From assembly GCF_050611725.1 (NCBI RefSeq), contig NZ_JBODJB010000001.1, positions 62,001 to 126,000 of the forward strand: a stretch of DNA of 64,000 bases, in the 5' to 3' direction. Source of the DNA: Ferruginibacter sp050611725 (GTDB lineage Bacteria; Bacteroidota; Bacteroidia; Chitinophagales; Chitinophagaceae). The notes beneath the pieces are model-generated. The model had not been told where the DNA came from, searched no databases, and was given only the letters and a program-made list of their open reading frames with translations. Of the stretch, positions 35,356 through 44,575 are shown one piece after another. The translations under genes were made by a program, and so were the position numbers. The stretch's first letter is position 1. Each line of letters begins with the position of its first letter.

Positions 35356-36130
35356 GACGGGGTTATTTTAAGGTTTAATTAAAAGCCCTTCACATGATAT
35401 TGTACACAACAAAGTGCTGATCAACGGTGTTCGAGATAGGAAAATGAATTACAGAATGTATTGTTGCTCACGCAGTAAAGTCGATCAAAAAAAGCATCAA
35501 CAACTATAGTTGGTAGTAGGGAACGGTACAGATGCGATTAATAATCAGAGCACTAAGTTACAATTTAAATCAGTAAATCCAAATGAGTTGCATAATTTTT
35601 TTGTGTTAACATATTGTAATCTTATTTAAAAAAGCTTAAGCATATCATTAAAGATCACTAACGGTACAAAATAAAAGAGCGACCCCAAGAATGAGGTCGC
35701 ATTAAACATACCCTGAAAAACCTAACTCTTAAATTTCGTCATCCAAGGTTTTGTTTTTGTTATGTATCTCAAGTGTAAGTCTCTTATAAAAAAATATATT
35801 TTGAATGAATGTGGGCAGCAATCCGCCGTATTAAAAATATTTTTAAGGTACCTTTAGTTGGAGTTCAATAAATAATAATGGACTTGTGGAGTTTCGTGTA
35901 AGGATAGACGATCAATAGGTTATGAACCAAAGGAATACTAAAAATTCAGGGATTTTTCAAAGGAGAGTGCAGTTATTTTGTATTCGGCGTTACTGAGTTT
36001 TGGTACGGTAATGCCATTCCGAATAACAGAACGAAGTTAATACAGATTTTTGGTAAATCAAAACAAATACCGAAATCAAATTTAAAAATTCCTATCCGGT
36101 ATTTGCTTTAAATCCATGTAAAGGGGTTTA
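35356..36130. other. 775-nt gene-free intergenic region
   Basis: No open frame longer than about 25 codons with a plausible start was found on either strand. Contents: CAACTATAGTTG, a perfect 12-bp palindrome (35501-35512), upstream of the T9SS gene, and a hairpin at 35679-35700. The 430 nt between that hairpin and the DPP-IV stop codon show nothing recognisable. Confidence 0.6.
35679..35700 (-). terminator. hairpin with T-rich tail on the minus strand
   Basis: GCGACCCCA / TGAGGTCGC with AGAA loop and one mismatch; on the minus strand it is followed by TCTTTTATTTTG. Probably ends transcripts from the DPP-IV gene, 430 nt after its stop codon. Confidence 0.5.
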
Positions 36131-38305
36131 TTATCTGGCTCCCGGCGGGCAATATTGTTTTAAAAACTTTGTATATAATGCGGATAAATGGGCTCTTGTA
36201 CCCTCTCCTTCAGATAGACTATGAGTACGGTTGGGATATGCCATGAACTGAAATTGTTTATTATACTTTACTAACTCATTGATCAGCACCTCTGCGTTAC
36301 TGTAATGTACATTATCATCTCCGGTGCCGTGTATTATTAATAAATTTCCCTGCAGATTTTTTGCATAATTAACAGCCGACCCTTTTATATAATCCTCTCT
36401 GTTCTCTTGCGGAAGTCCCATGTATCTTTCTTCATAAATATTATCATAGGATAATAAATTATCCAGCGCTGCAATTGAAATCCCCGTTTTAAAAAGTTCA
36501 GGATACTGAAACAACAAATGCAATGTTGTTGACCCACCGCCACTCCAACCCCAAACTGCCACACGGTCTTTATCGATATATGGTTTAGCAATAATTTTTT
36601 TTGCGGCCATAGCAATGTCTCTCACATTGATTCTTCCTATTTGCTTGTAAATAGCTTTACGCCACGCTGCTCCTTTTAATGAAGGTGTGCCTCTGTTATC
36701 AACCGAAACCTGTATGTAGCCTTCTGTAAGCATATCTCCATCGTAAAGCCCATAAACATCATTCTGATAACCATATTTATCTTCTACAGTGCTACTACCG
36801 GGTTCGCCATATAAATAAAATAATACCGGATACTTTTTTGTACTGTCAAAATCAAGAGGTTTGGTTATCCATGCATCCACAGTGATACCATCTTCTGTAG
36901 TAATTTTTGTAAATTCCGTATTACTAAATGGCGTTTCGGTAAAATCCTCTGAAGTAAGAGGTAATTTATTTTGTAAGTTGATCCATTCCTGTACCGGACG
37001 TATCTTATGACTGCTAAATGTATGATAAGCCCACGTAGCTTTAGGAGAAATAGTGTAATCATTTGTTCCCTTTAGCGCCAAATTTGATATGGGCTCAGGA
37101 GTTTTACTTTTACCATCCAACCTAACTCTATACAAATATAATTGTGTAGCATTATCAGGCGAAGCCATAAAATAAACGTAACCGCCTTTATCATCTATGC
37201 ATTTAATATTTGCAATATCATACTTACCTGCGGTGAGCAACACTTCCTTAGTGCCGTCGCTGCTTACTTTATAAATATGCCTCCACCCGTCCTTTTCGCT
37301 TACCCACAAAAAATCTTTACCGCCGTTCAACCACTCCCAACCGGTAGGGTCATCATCATTCCAGTAATCTTTTGTTTCGATCCAAGAATTGTTGCTCTCT
37401 GTATAGAACGATTTACTATCGCCGGATTGAGCGTTGCAATAAAATAGTTTACTTACCTGTTGCTTTCTGTTCAATTGCTGTACAACCAATGTTTTGGCAT
37501 TACTCCACTCCATACGGGTAATATAATGCTGCTGAGGATCTCCTTCGATATTCATCCAGTTAATTTTAGCATCTGCAACTTTTACAACACCAATTCGTGC
37601 AGGTGACGGCGACTCCCCTACTTTAGGATACTCTACCGGAATAACTTTTGAATAAACCGAATCAGTTGTATTCAGCATATAATAATCCCTAACCTTTGTT
37701 GCATCAATTTGCCAGAAAGCTATGCTTTGTCCATCGGGGCTCCAGCGAAAACCATCTCTGCACTGAAACTCTTCTTCATATACCCAATCGAAAGTGCCGT
37801 TGATCAGTTTTCGGGTACCATCAAACGTTAGTTGTTTTATTGTATTAGACTCAATATCTTCTGTATAAATATTTTTTTCGCTTACATAGGCAACTGATCT
37901 ACCATCGGGAGATAACTTAGCATACATCAGTGATTGAGCCGGCAATGATCTTCCAAGTTTGGTTAGTTTTTTATTCGGCACATCCAACACCCAATAATCG
38001 CCTCTGGTTTTATATCGCCACACTCTAGCCGTATTGGTAAATATCAATATTTTAGTTTTATCTGTACTGATACTAAAAGCTGCTACTGCAGTTGGTAAAT
38101 TTTTCAATAACTCTTTTTTTACAAGTTCTGTTTCTTCACCTGTAGCAAGATCAACTTTTGTGATACTTTTTCCTTGCAGTCTATAATATCCGTTTCCATC
38201 ATCAGTCCACTTGATACCATCTCCCGGAAATTGAGCCGAAACAGTTTGTGCAATTGACACAACAATAAAGATCGCAAGCAAAAAGCTGTATTTTTTTGTA
38301 AGCAT
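36131..38305 (-). CDS. dipeptidyl peptidase IV (S9B family)
   Basis: 724 residues with a signal peptide ending VSAQ. N-terminal beta-propeller (DPD-like repeats such as LSPDGRSVAYVSEKNIY and DWVYEEEFQCRDGFRWSPDG; the Glu pair of DWVYEEEF binds the substrate amino terminus in DPP-IV). C-terminal alpha/beta-hydrolase with the Ser in WGWSGGGSTT, Asp in IHGTGDDNVH and His in YPNRTHSL. It removes X-Pro or X-Ala dipeptides from peptide N-termini, probably in the periplasm. Bacteroidota usually carry several S9 peptidases. Monocistronic. Confidence 0.94.
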   Translation of the reverse strand: MLTKKYSFLLAIFIVVSIAQTVSAQFPGDGIKWTDDGNGYYRLQGKSITKVDLATGEETELVKKELLKNLPTAVAAFSISTDKTKILIFTNTARVWRYKTRGDYWVLDVPNKKLTKLGRSLPAQSLMYAKLSPDGRSVAYVSEKNIYTEDIESNTIKQLTFDGTRKLINGTFDWVYEEEFQCRDGFRWSPDGQSIAFWQIDATKVRDYYMLNTTDSVYSKVIPVEYPKVGESPSPARIGVVKVADAKINWMNIEGDPQQHYITRMEWSNAKTLVVQQLNRKQQVSKLFYCNAQSGDSKSFYTESNNSWIETKDYWNDDDPTGWEWLNGGKDFLWVSEKDGWRHIYKVSSDGTKEVLLTAGKYDIANIKCIDDKGGYVYFMASPDNATQLYLYRVRLDGKSKTPEPISNLALKGTNDYTISPKATWAYHTFSSHKIRPVQEWINLQNKLPLTSEDFTETPFSNTEFTKITTEDGITVDAWITKPLDFDSTKKYPVLFYLYGEPGSSTVEDKYGYQNDVYGLYDGDMLTEGYIQVSVDNRGTPSLKGAAWRKAIYKQIGRINVRDIAMAAKKIIAKPYIDKDRVAVWGWSGGGSTTLHLLFQYPELFKTGISIAALDNLLSYDNIYEERYMGLPQENREDYIKGSAVNYAKNLQGNLLIIHGTGDDNVHYSNAEVLINELVKYNKQFQFMAYPNRTHSLSEGEGTRAHLSALYTKFLKQYCPPGAR

Positions 38306-38375
38306 ATATTCAATATTTATCGAACTAAATTAAACAAATGCAATTACTTGCAATTACCATTCGTATAAAAGAATT

Positions 38376-38383
38376 TACATTTG
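38376..38383 (+). promoter_or_regulatory. -7 box (TACATTTG) 3 nt before the S4 gene start
   Basis: Perfect TAnnTTTG followed by GGT and the ATG at 38387; the expected transcription start coincides with the start codon, so the mRNA would be leaderless. It also rules out the TTG at 38381 as start. Confidence 0.55.
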
Positions 38384-38386
38384 GGT

Positions 38387-38782
38387 ATGATTGCAGAAAA
38401 AATACGGTTGGATAAGTATTTGTGGGCTATCAGGCTTTTTAAAACTCGTAGCCAGGCTGCTGATGCCTGCGATAAGGGTAAGGTGAAACTAAACGGAGAC
38501 AATGCGAAAGCCGCCAGATCGGTGAATATAAATGATGAATATGAAGTGAAAACGGAATCCAAGCGTTGGAAAATAAAAGTGACCGGTTTATTAGAAAAAA
38601 GAGTACAATACAGTGACGCTATTAAATATTATACAGATATTACCCCTGCAGAAGAGTTGGACAGAATTAAATTTGAAGCAGCTACATTCAATACCGGCAA
38701 ACGGCTGAGCAAAGTTGGAAGGCCGACAAAAAAAGATAAAAGAGATCTAGACGGATTCATGAACACCCCCTCCGCCCCCTAA
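38387..38782 (+). CDS. S4-domain RNA-binding protein (Hsp15/RqcP-like)
   Basis: 131 residues from the ATG at 38387. S4 domain at residues 4-~65 (IRLDKYLWAIRLFKTRSQAADACDKGKVKLNG) as in heat-shock protein 15, which binds stalled 50S subunits carrying nascent chain-tRNA. A basic C-terminal segment (KRLSKVGRPTKKDKRDLDGF) follows. The last seven residues (MNTPSAP) and the stop codon are encoded by the start of the G+C-rich repeat at 38762, so the C-terminus has been set by repeat insertion. Confidence 0.88.
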   Translation: MIAEKIRLDKYLWAIRLFKTRSQAADACDKGKVKLNGDNAKAARSVNINDEYEVKTESKRWKIKVTGLLEKRVQYSDAIKYYTDITPAEELDRIKFEAATFNTGKRLSKVGRPTKKDKRDLDGFMNTPSAP

Positions 38783-38930
38783 AGGGGGAACTATTACACG
38801 AAGAGGTATGCGAATTTTAATGATTGTTCAATTGACAAATACTTATTTAAAAACTTTATTACTTAGTTTTACCTCTACAAAATGAATCAACAATAATTTT
38901 AAACTAAAAGCCCCTTTAGGGGTTGGGGTA
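38762..38930 (+). repeat. G+C-rich two-module intergenic repeat, copy 2
   Basis: Module A 38762-38792 (AACACCCCCTCCGCCCCC followed by TAAAGGGGGAACT), about 115 nt of AT-rich spacer, then module B 38908-38930 (AAGCCCCTTTAGGGGTTGG GGTA). Module A codes the end of the S4 protein; module B ends at the A of the trmD start codon. Same layout as copy 1 at 23753-23900. Confidence 0.75.
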
Positions 38931-39604
38931 TGAAGATAGATATCATCTCTGTAGTTCCTGATCTTTTAGAAAGTCCTTTTGCCCATTCAATAATGAAAAG
39001 GGCAAGAGATAAAGGCTTGCTTGAGGTAAATTGCATCAATCTCAGAGAATACACCACCTATGCCAGGGCACAGGTAGATGATTACCAGTTTGGCGGCGGT
39101 GCCGGTATGGTAATGATGGTTGAACCTCTGGTGAATGCCATTGAAAGTTTACAAGAATCTACTGTTTACGATGAGGTCATCTATCTCACTCCCGATGGTA
39201 AGACCTTTGACCAGAAAATGGCCAATCATCTATCGTTGAAAAATAATTTACTGTTGATATGTGGTCATTATAAAGGAATAGACCAAAGGGTAAGAGATCA
39301 TTTTATTACAAAAGAAATTTCTATTGGAGATTATGTACTAAGTGGCGGAGAACTGGCTGCAGCTGTATTGGTTGATGCCATCGGCAGACTTATACCCGGT
39401 GTTTTAAATGATGAAACCTCTGCCTTAACCGATTCTTTTCAGGATGGGTTACTGGCTCCTCCTGTTTATACCCGGCCCGTAATTTTCAGAGATTGGAAGG
39501 TTCCCGACATTCTTTTAAGTGGCAATCATGCTAAAATTGAGGAATGGCGGCATGAACAAGCCCTGAAAAACACTGCAGAAAAGCGCCCTGACTTACTTCC
39601 GTAA
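38930..39604 (+). CDS. trmD: tRNA (guanine37-N1)-methyltransferase
   Basis: 224 residues, SPOUT family. DIISVVPDLLESPFAHSIMKRARDKG at the N-terminus, DDYQFGGGAGMVMMVEPL, ICGHYKGIDQRV and the trefoil-knot SAM site ISIGDYVLSGGELAAAVLVDAI; C-terminal LLSGNHAKIEEWRHEQALKNT. Methylates G37 next to the anticodon and prevents frameshifting. Separated from rpsP-rimM, with which it is often clustered. The ATG is directly preceded by repeat module B, which forms the region where a ribosome binding site would be. Confidence 0.97.
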   Translation: MKIDIISVVPDLLESPFAHSIMKRARDKGLLEVNCINLREYTTYARAQVDDYQFGGGAGMVMMVEPLVNAIESLQESTVYDEVIYLTPDGKTFDQKMANHLSLKNNLLLICGHYKGIDQRVRDHFITKEISIGDYVLSGGELAAAVLVDAIGRLIPGVLNDETSALTDSFQDGLLAPPVYTRPVIFRDWKVPDILLSGNHAKIEEWRHEQALKNTAEKRPDLLP

Positions 39605-39619
39605 TACTTTCAGAAATAT

Positions 39620-39650
39620 TTTGTGTATTAATTGCCGAATTGTATCTTTG
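39620..39650 (+). promoter_or_regulatory. promoter of tRNA-Glu
   Basis: TTTG (39620-39623), 19-nt spacer, TATCTTTG (39643-39650); the mature tRNA begins 16 nt after the box. Exact consensus. Confidence 0.8.
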
Positions 39651-39665
39651 CAGTCCGAAAAAAAC

Positions 39666-39737
39666 GCCGCGTTGGTCAAGGGGTTAAGACGCCTCCCTTT
39701 CACGGAGGAATCACGGGTTCGAATCCCGTACGTGGTA
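39666..39737 (+). tRNA. tRNA-Glu (anticodon UUC)
   Basis: Cloverleaf read by eye: acceptor GCCGCGT (39666-39672) pairs with ACGTGGT (39730-39736) including two G-U pairs; D-stem GTC/GAC; anticodon stem CCTCC (39692-39696) / GGAGG (39704-39708) with loop CTTTCAC and anticodon TTC at 39699-39701; T-stem ACGGG / CCCGT around TTCGAAT (39718-39724). Discriminator A at 39737 is followed by CTA, so CCA is not encoded. The T-run terminator follows at 39741. Confidence 0.93.
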
Positions 39738-39740
39738 CTA

Positions 39741-39773
39741 AAAACCTCAACAAAGTTGAGGTTTTTGTTTTTT
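39741..39773 (+). terminator. terminator of tRNA-Glu
   Basis: AAAACCTCAAC / GTTGAGGTTTT with AAA loop, followed by a T-run (39762-39773). Confidence 0.88.
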
Positions 39774-40422
39774 ATACCTTATTTGATAGCTTTCGTTTAC
39801 TTATAAACTTACCAAAGGCAACAAAGAGCAAAGAAACGGCAAGAAAGAACACCGTTAATAATCCTGCATTTTGTAAGGCTTTATTCCATCCTAACTTATC
39901 GGCATCAATGAATGGGTAAGGATAAAATCCTGAATATGCTCCTCTAATAAAAACAATAACTGCATAAATAAAGGGATATAATAACCATGGAAATACATTT
40001 TTATATTGTAAGCTATCTTTCTTTACAATGATCAACCAATACAATAAAAACAAAACAGGAATGATCAGATGCAATAATTCATCTACCACCCTTTGCATAC
40101 CCTGCGGATCCCATATAAACCTTAGAATGGTATTGTAGATTATTCCTACCACCACTATATAAATTGTGAGTGCTGTACGTGTTTGTTGTTGTTGAAAAAA
40201 TTTGCCGAAAGACGAGTGAGGATTGAGAAACAAAACCGTACTACAAATGGCAATAAATAAATTGGTAAGAATAGTGAAGTAACTAAAAAATCTTATAAAC
40301 AGTTCCTGCTTGGATGCAATATCAAGTGTTATATGCAGATAGAATTGTCCGATCAACGCAAACCACCCTAAAACAACAAGTGTCAATAAAAATATTTTTT
40401 CGAATTTAGTTTGCTGCTGCAT
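39772..40422 (-). CDS. Pr6Pr-family integral membrane protein
   Basis: 216 residues with six hydrophobic segments, in the order expected of the Pr6Pr (FAR-17a/AIG1-like) family: FFSYFTILTNLFIAICSTVLF (segment 2), IYIVVVGIIYNTILRFIWDPQGMQRVVDELLHLIIPVLFLLYW with the conserved His, LPYPFIYAVIVFIRGAYSGFYPYPFID and a last segment. The family is widespread and uncharacterised in bacteria; eukaryotic AIG1-like relatives are serine-type lipid hydrolases, an uncertain guide here. Its stop codon touches the end of the tRNA terminator. Confidence 0.82.
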   Translation of the reverse strand: MQQQTKFEKIFLLTLVVLGWFALIGQFYLHITLDIASKQELFIRFFSYFTILTNLFIAICSTVLFLNPHSSFGKFFQQQQTRTALTIYIVVVGIIYNTILRFIWDPQGMQRVVDELLHLIIPVLFLLYWLIIVKKDSLQYKNVFPWLLYPFIYAVIVFIRGAYSGFYPYPFIDADKLGWNKALQNAGLLTVFFLAVSLLFVAFGKFISKRKLSNKV

Positions 40423-40513
40423 CTGTCAAAAATTTTGTTGAATAAATATATTCATTCTCTGTCCAATTAATATCATTTGTTTAAACAGATAAATATTATA
40501 TCGGTTATAGGTA

Positions 40514-40553
40514 AAACAACAATGGGCTACTGATCAGTAACCCATTGTTGTTT
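40514..40553 (-). terminator. hairpin after the reprolysin-like gene
   Basis: AAACAACAATGGG (40514-40526) / CCCATTGTTGTTT (40541-40553), with a further palindromic TACTGATCAGTA centre; downstream of the stop codon at 40574 on the minus strand. Confidence 0.6.
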
Positions 40554-40573
40554 ATTGAAAATCTACAAAATGC

Positions 40574-43500
40574 TTATTGCTTAACGATCTTAGTACTTGA
40601 TATTTGATTTTTACCATTTACTACTTTCACTAAATACACTCCTTTTGGCAGGGCTGCTATATTTATCTGTGAATTTACTTTTGTAGTTTTTGCTGTCATA
40701 ACCTGACGACCATTCACATCAAACAAATGTATTTCAGATGCACCTTCAAAACCTGTAAGATTTATATTCACTATATCTTTTACAGGATTAGGATATACTT
40801 CTACAATTTGTTTACTCTTATTACCACTAACAAAATTATTTGCACCTTTCGTTGCAGTGCCTGTTGCTACTTTTAATGTGTAACAAGAAGTAGCATTGAA
40901 AGCACTGCTATAACCATATACTCTTATATAATAAGTACCTGCGGCAGCAGTGTAATTGATCGTTTCGCTGGTAGTACTTGAGTTTTGAGAAACACCTAAT
41001 TGAGTAGTTCCATTACTACTGTACAGCTTAACATCGTAATCACCAGGCAAGGTGCCTAAAGTAATGGTGATGGTGCCACCTGTAGAGATCACAAATTTGT
41101 AGTAATCAATATCAGTAGACGTGCCAATAGTTCCTGTAATATTTGTATTTAACGGAATTTGTGCAGCTCCCGATGTTGTAGCATTGGTTGTATTATCATA
41201 AGCACTTACACAACTTGTACTAACAGATGTTGTTGCATTTAATGCATAACATACAGTTGTACTAAATGCACCACTGTAACCAATTACTTTAATATAATAA
41301 GTTCCTGCAGCCTGACTTGTAAGTGCGACAGATTCATTGTTTGTACTAGCATTTTCTGATGCCCCTAATTGAGTACCTGCAGCATTATAAACATACAGAT
41401 CATAATCACCCGGTAAATTACTCAACGCAACTGTTATGTTACCTGCAGCGGTAGTTACTATTTTATAATAGTCGATATCAGTAGAAGAGCCGATTGCAGC
41501 TGATATAGCAGTTCCTGTAGCAATGGTTGCTGCAGTAGCTAATGTTTCATTTGCTTCGTAAGCTGTAGTACAAGAAGTAGTTACAGCAGCAGTTGTAAAC
41601 TGAGCAGCAGTGGCTGTACTTGTTCCGCTTGTACAGTTAGTTACTACTCTCCAATCATACACTGAAGAAGCAACCAAACCACTTAACGCAACAGATGTTG
41701 ATGTTATTGCGGTGGCTGCACTGACCCATGTTGATGAAGAAGATAACTTATAATCAACCGTATAATTAGATGCTCCACTTACTGCAGTCCAGCTAACAGT
41801 AGCACCACTACTTGTAATAGCAGATGATGCTAAACCTGTTGGTGCGTTACAAACAGCAACAGCAGTTGTTGTAAATTGTGCAGTTGTTGCCGTACTTGAC
41901 AAACTGCTGCAATTAGTAGCCACTCTCCAGTCGTACACAGATGAAGCAACCAAACCACTCAAAGTAACTGATGTTGAAGTTGTAGCTGTAGCTGCACTTA
42001 TCCAGGTAGATGAAGAAGATAATTTATAATCAACTGCATAACTTACTGCACCACTTACCGCAGCCCAACTAACAGTTGCACTACTTGTTGTAATCGCAGA
42101 TGATGCTAAACCTGTTGGTGCGTTACAAACAGCCGGAGCTGTTGTTGTAAATTGTGCCTGTACATTGCTTCCGCTTCCTGCCGAGCAGGTTGCTTTCACT
42201 CTCCAATCATAAGTAGAACCTTGTGTTAAACCGGTCAATACCTGCGAAGTTGAAGTTGTTGCAGTTGCAGCACTTATCCACGTAGAAGAAGAACTTAATT
42301 TGTAATCTACTGCATAACTGATCGCATTGGCAACTGCAGCCCAGCTGACTGTTGCGGTATTATCGCCAATTGCAGATGAACTTAATCCTGTAGGATTACC
42401 GCAGGCTACTACGCCATTAATTGTAAAGTTTGTGTTAGAAATATCAAAAAAGATATTACCCACTGCTTCTACTTTAATTCTTGCAGTAGTTGTTGGGGTA
42501 GCCGGTATCACTAATGCTTCAGTACCATCATTAGGCGTGCTAGCTGCTAATACTGTCGGGAATGTTTGCCCGCCATTAGTAGATAAAGAAATTTTTACGT
42601 TTGCACAATTAATTGGAGAACCTGTTGTACCATTTACGCTCCATGTTATTGTTTGTGTTGAACCCCCTGTGTATGTAACCGCAGTATTTGGAGCAGTAAC
42701 AAGAAAAGGTCCTGTAGTACTGCTAATGGTAACGTTTACATCGTCACTTTGATTAGCTCCACCACCTGCATGATTATCTCTTACAGTTAATCTGAATGCT
42801 AGTGTTCTTGCAACCGAAGGTAATTTCTCCCACGTATTACCGTTAGTTCCATCTAATATTGAAGATAATATCGGGAAAGTTCTTGTTGGAGAAGTACTGT
42901 ATGGTCTTGAACGGAATACCGGACCCGATGTTGCTGTTGCACTCGGCATCGTAGTTGTTTTTGTACCTGTATTATATTGTTCCCAAGTGTAAGACAATAC
43001 ATCACCTACAGTAGCATCGGTACCTGCACCTGTTAAGGCAAACGGTGTTGATTTCGGAATTGTATAATCCGATCCTGCATTGGCTGTTGGTATTGCATTG
43101 CCTGTAGTTGTTACCACCGCACAAGCTCCACCACCTGAAGAAGATTTTATATAATCTGTAACCTGCTCTACACTTCTTGCATGAAAATAATCATCACTAT
43201 GTGCCTGTACATCGGTTGATCCGGTTATACCGGCATACCCCATAATAGTAGATCCGCTGCCGGGTTCGTATTGTGCTGCCGTACCACTTTCGTTACTGAA
43301 TGTAAAAGTATGATTGGCCCCAAATTGATGTCCCATTTCATGTGTTGTATAATCTACAACAAACGGATCTCCTTCCGGATTAACATGCGAAGTAAAGGCA
43401 CTTCCTTTTGAACCTGATTTACAAACGCAACCAATACAACCGGCATTACCATTATTATTTGCGGCTGATGATTCTTTATGTACTAAGTGACCAATATCAT

Positions 43501-44392
43501 AATTAGCAGAGCCAATTACTGCATCGATGGTTGTTTGTGTTTTAGTATTCCATTCAGTACTCCATGGATCGGTTGATGCATTTAAATAAATGATCGCATC
43601 ATTGTTAGCTACCAAATTCATGTGAATACCAAAATCTCTCTCGTAGATACCGTTTGTTCTGGTCATTAATGTAACCATTGCTGCCAACACTTTCGATTTA
43701 CGTTGTGCATCGGTAGTTTCTGTGCCGTTTAAAAAATATTGTGCATACTCTCCTGTGCAAGCCAATGCCAGTCTATATGTTCTGAGTCTACCATCATCAG
43801 CGCCTCTCATTAATCTTGTTGGTGTTTCTACATTTAATGTAGGCTCTGTAACCGCGGCGGCAGTAAGACAATGAAAAGATTTTTTATAATCAACAACATC
43901 TGGTCTTGCAAAAACCACATAATATTTATTGTCTCTATCAACCGGATCTATGTAGATCGTTTTTCTGTCAACAGATAATATCATTGCATGAAAACCTCTC
44001 GGAGAAAAATCACAACGAATGGTCGATGTAGGATCTTCAATACCCTGACCTGCATAAGATTTAATATCAGGATATTTTTCTGCCAGCGCCGGATCCATTA
44101 CCGGAGCTTCAACAAGTTTATATCTTTCTATTTTACCTTCCGGATTGGGAATAGATAAAATAAAATCAGATGCTGCAGCAGCAATGTGCTTTTGCAAAGG
44201 TGTTCTTTTAAGATCTAAGCTAAACATATCTTCACTTAGCTCAAAAATCTTGTATGCCTGAGGTTTGTAACGGTTGGCAAACAGATCTTTTTTAATGGAG
44301 GATTCATTGACTGATTTCCAGAAGTTTTTATTCTGTGCAGTTGCAGTTTTTAATGCAAAAAAAGCAAACGTCAACAACAAAATTTTTCTCAT
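40574..44392 (-). CDS. secreted reprolysin-type metalloprotease with FnIII, PPC and T9SS domains
   Basis: 1272 residues. Signal peptide (ends TATAQ, about 20), a propeptide-like N-terminal region, and a metalloprotease domain with HEMGHQFGANH: zinc His351, Glu352, His355, His361, the reprolysin/metzincin motif, followed by a Met-turn region (STIMGYAG). Then a PKD/cadherin-like domain (about 430-650), three tandem FnIII domains (about 661, 756, 848 onward; 92-residue period), two PPC pre-peptidase C-terminal domains (about 942 and 1058; DIDYYKIV and LPGDYDLYVYN), and a T9SS sorting domain from about 1190 (VEVYPNPVKDIVNINLTG). Exported and surface-linked protease. Confidence 0.92.
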   Translation of the reverse strand: MRKILLLTFAFFALKTATAQNKNFWKSVNESSIKKDLFANRYKPQAYKIFELSEDMFSLDLKRTPLQKHIAAAASDFILSIPNPEGKIERYKLVEAPVMDPALAEKYPDIKSYAGQGIEDPTSTIRCDFSPRGFHAMILSVDRKTIYIDPVDRDNKYYVVFARPDVVDYKKSFHCLTAAAVTEPTLNVETPTRLMRGADDGRLRTYRLALACTGEYAQYFLNGTETTDAQRKSKVLAAMVTLMTRTNGIYERDFGIHMNLVANNDAIIYLNASTDPWSTEWNTKTQTTIDAVIGSANYDIGHLVHKESSAANNNGNAGCIGCVCKSGSKGSAFTSHVNPEGDPFVVDYTTHEMGHQFGANHTFTFSNESGTAAQYEPGSGSTIMGYAGITGSTDVQAHSDDYFHARSVEQVTDYIKSSSGGGACAVVTTTGNAIPTANAGSDYTIPKSTPFALTGAGTDATVGDVLSYTWEQYNTGTKTTTMPSATATSGPVFRSRPYSTSPTRTFPILSSILDGTNGNTWEKLPSVARTLAFRLTVRDNHAGGGANQSDDVNVTISSTTGPFLVTAPNTAVTYTGGSTQTITWSVNGTTGSPINCANVKISLSTNGGQTFPTVLAASTPNDGTEALVIPATPTTTARIKVEAVGNIFFDISNTNFTINGVVACGNPTGLSSSAIGDNTATVSWAAVANAISYAVDYKLSSSSTWISAATATTSTSQVLTGLTQGSTYDWRVKATCSAGSGSNVQAQFTTTAPAVCNAPTGLASSAITTSSATVSWAAVSGAVSYAVDYKLSSSSTWISAATATTSTSVTLSGLVASSVYDWRVATNCSSLSSTATTAQFTTTAVAVCNAPTGLASSAITSSGATVSWTAVSGASNYTVDYKLSSSSTWVSAATAITSTSVALSGLVASSVYDWRVVTNCTSGTSTATAAQFTTAAVTTSCTTAYEANETLATAATIATGTAISAAIGSSTDIDYYKIVTTAAGNITVALSNLPGDYDLYVYNAAGTQLGASENASTNNESVALTSQAAGTYYIKVIGYSGAFSTTVCYALNATTSVSTSCVSAYDNTTNATTSGAAQIPLNTNITGTIGTSTDIDYYKFVISTGGTITITLGTLPGDYDVKLYSSNGTTQLGVSQNSSTTSETINYTAAAGTYYIRVYGYSSAFNATSCYTLKVATGTATKGANNFVSGNKSKQIVEVYPNPVKDIVNINLTGFEGASEIHLFDVNGRQVMTAKTTKVNSQINIAALPKGVYLVKVVNGKNQISSTKIVKQ
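41590..42420 (-). repeat. tandem FnIII-coding repeat within the metalloprotease gene
   Basis: Three FnIII-coding units of about 276 bp. Units two and three contain identical 38-nt stretches at 42096-42133 and 41820-41857, exactly 276 nt apart, with other near-identical blocks such as the code for VDYKLSSSSTW. Indicates recent duplication or gene conversion. Confidence 0.8.
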
Positions 44393-44575
44393 AGATAGGT
44401 GTTTGGTTTATAAAAATTAGAGATAAATATAATAAGTAATTCCACAAAAACAGCATGTGCTGGTAAAATATTTACAACTATAAAGCAATTTTAGAGCAGA
44501 ATTTTACAAAAATTGGATCAATTTCTACAAAATTTTTATTGCAACTCTTTGATAATAAATTGTAAACTTGCAGAA

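Noticed and set aside
35701..36130. Hidden small gene in the 430-nt stretch after the DPP-IV gene
   Set aside because: The longest ATG-initiated frames found by hand are about 24 codons, and none has a ribosome binding or coding signal.
41590..42420. CRISPR-like array from evenly spaced repeats
   Set aside because: The 276-nt periodic repeats are coding FnIII units in frame, not short direct repeats with unique spacers.
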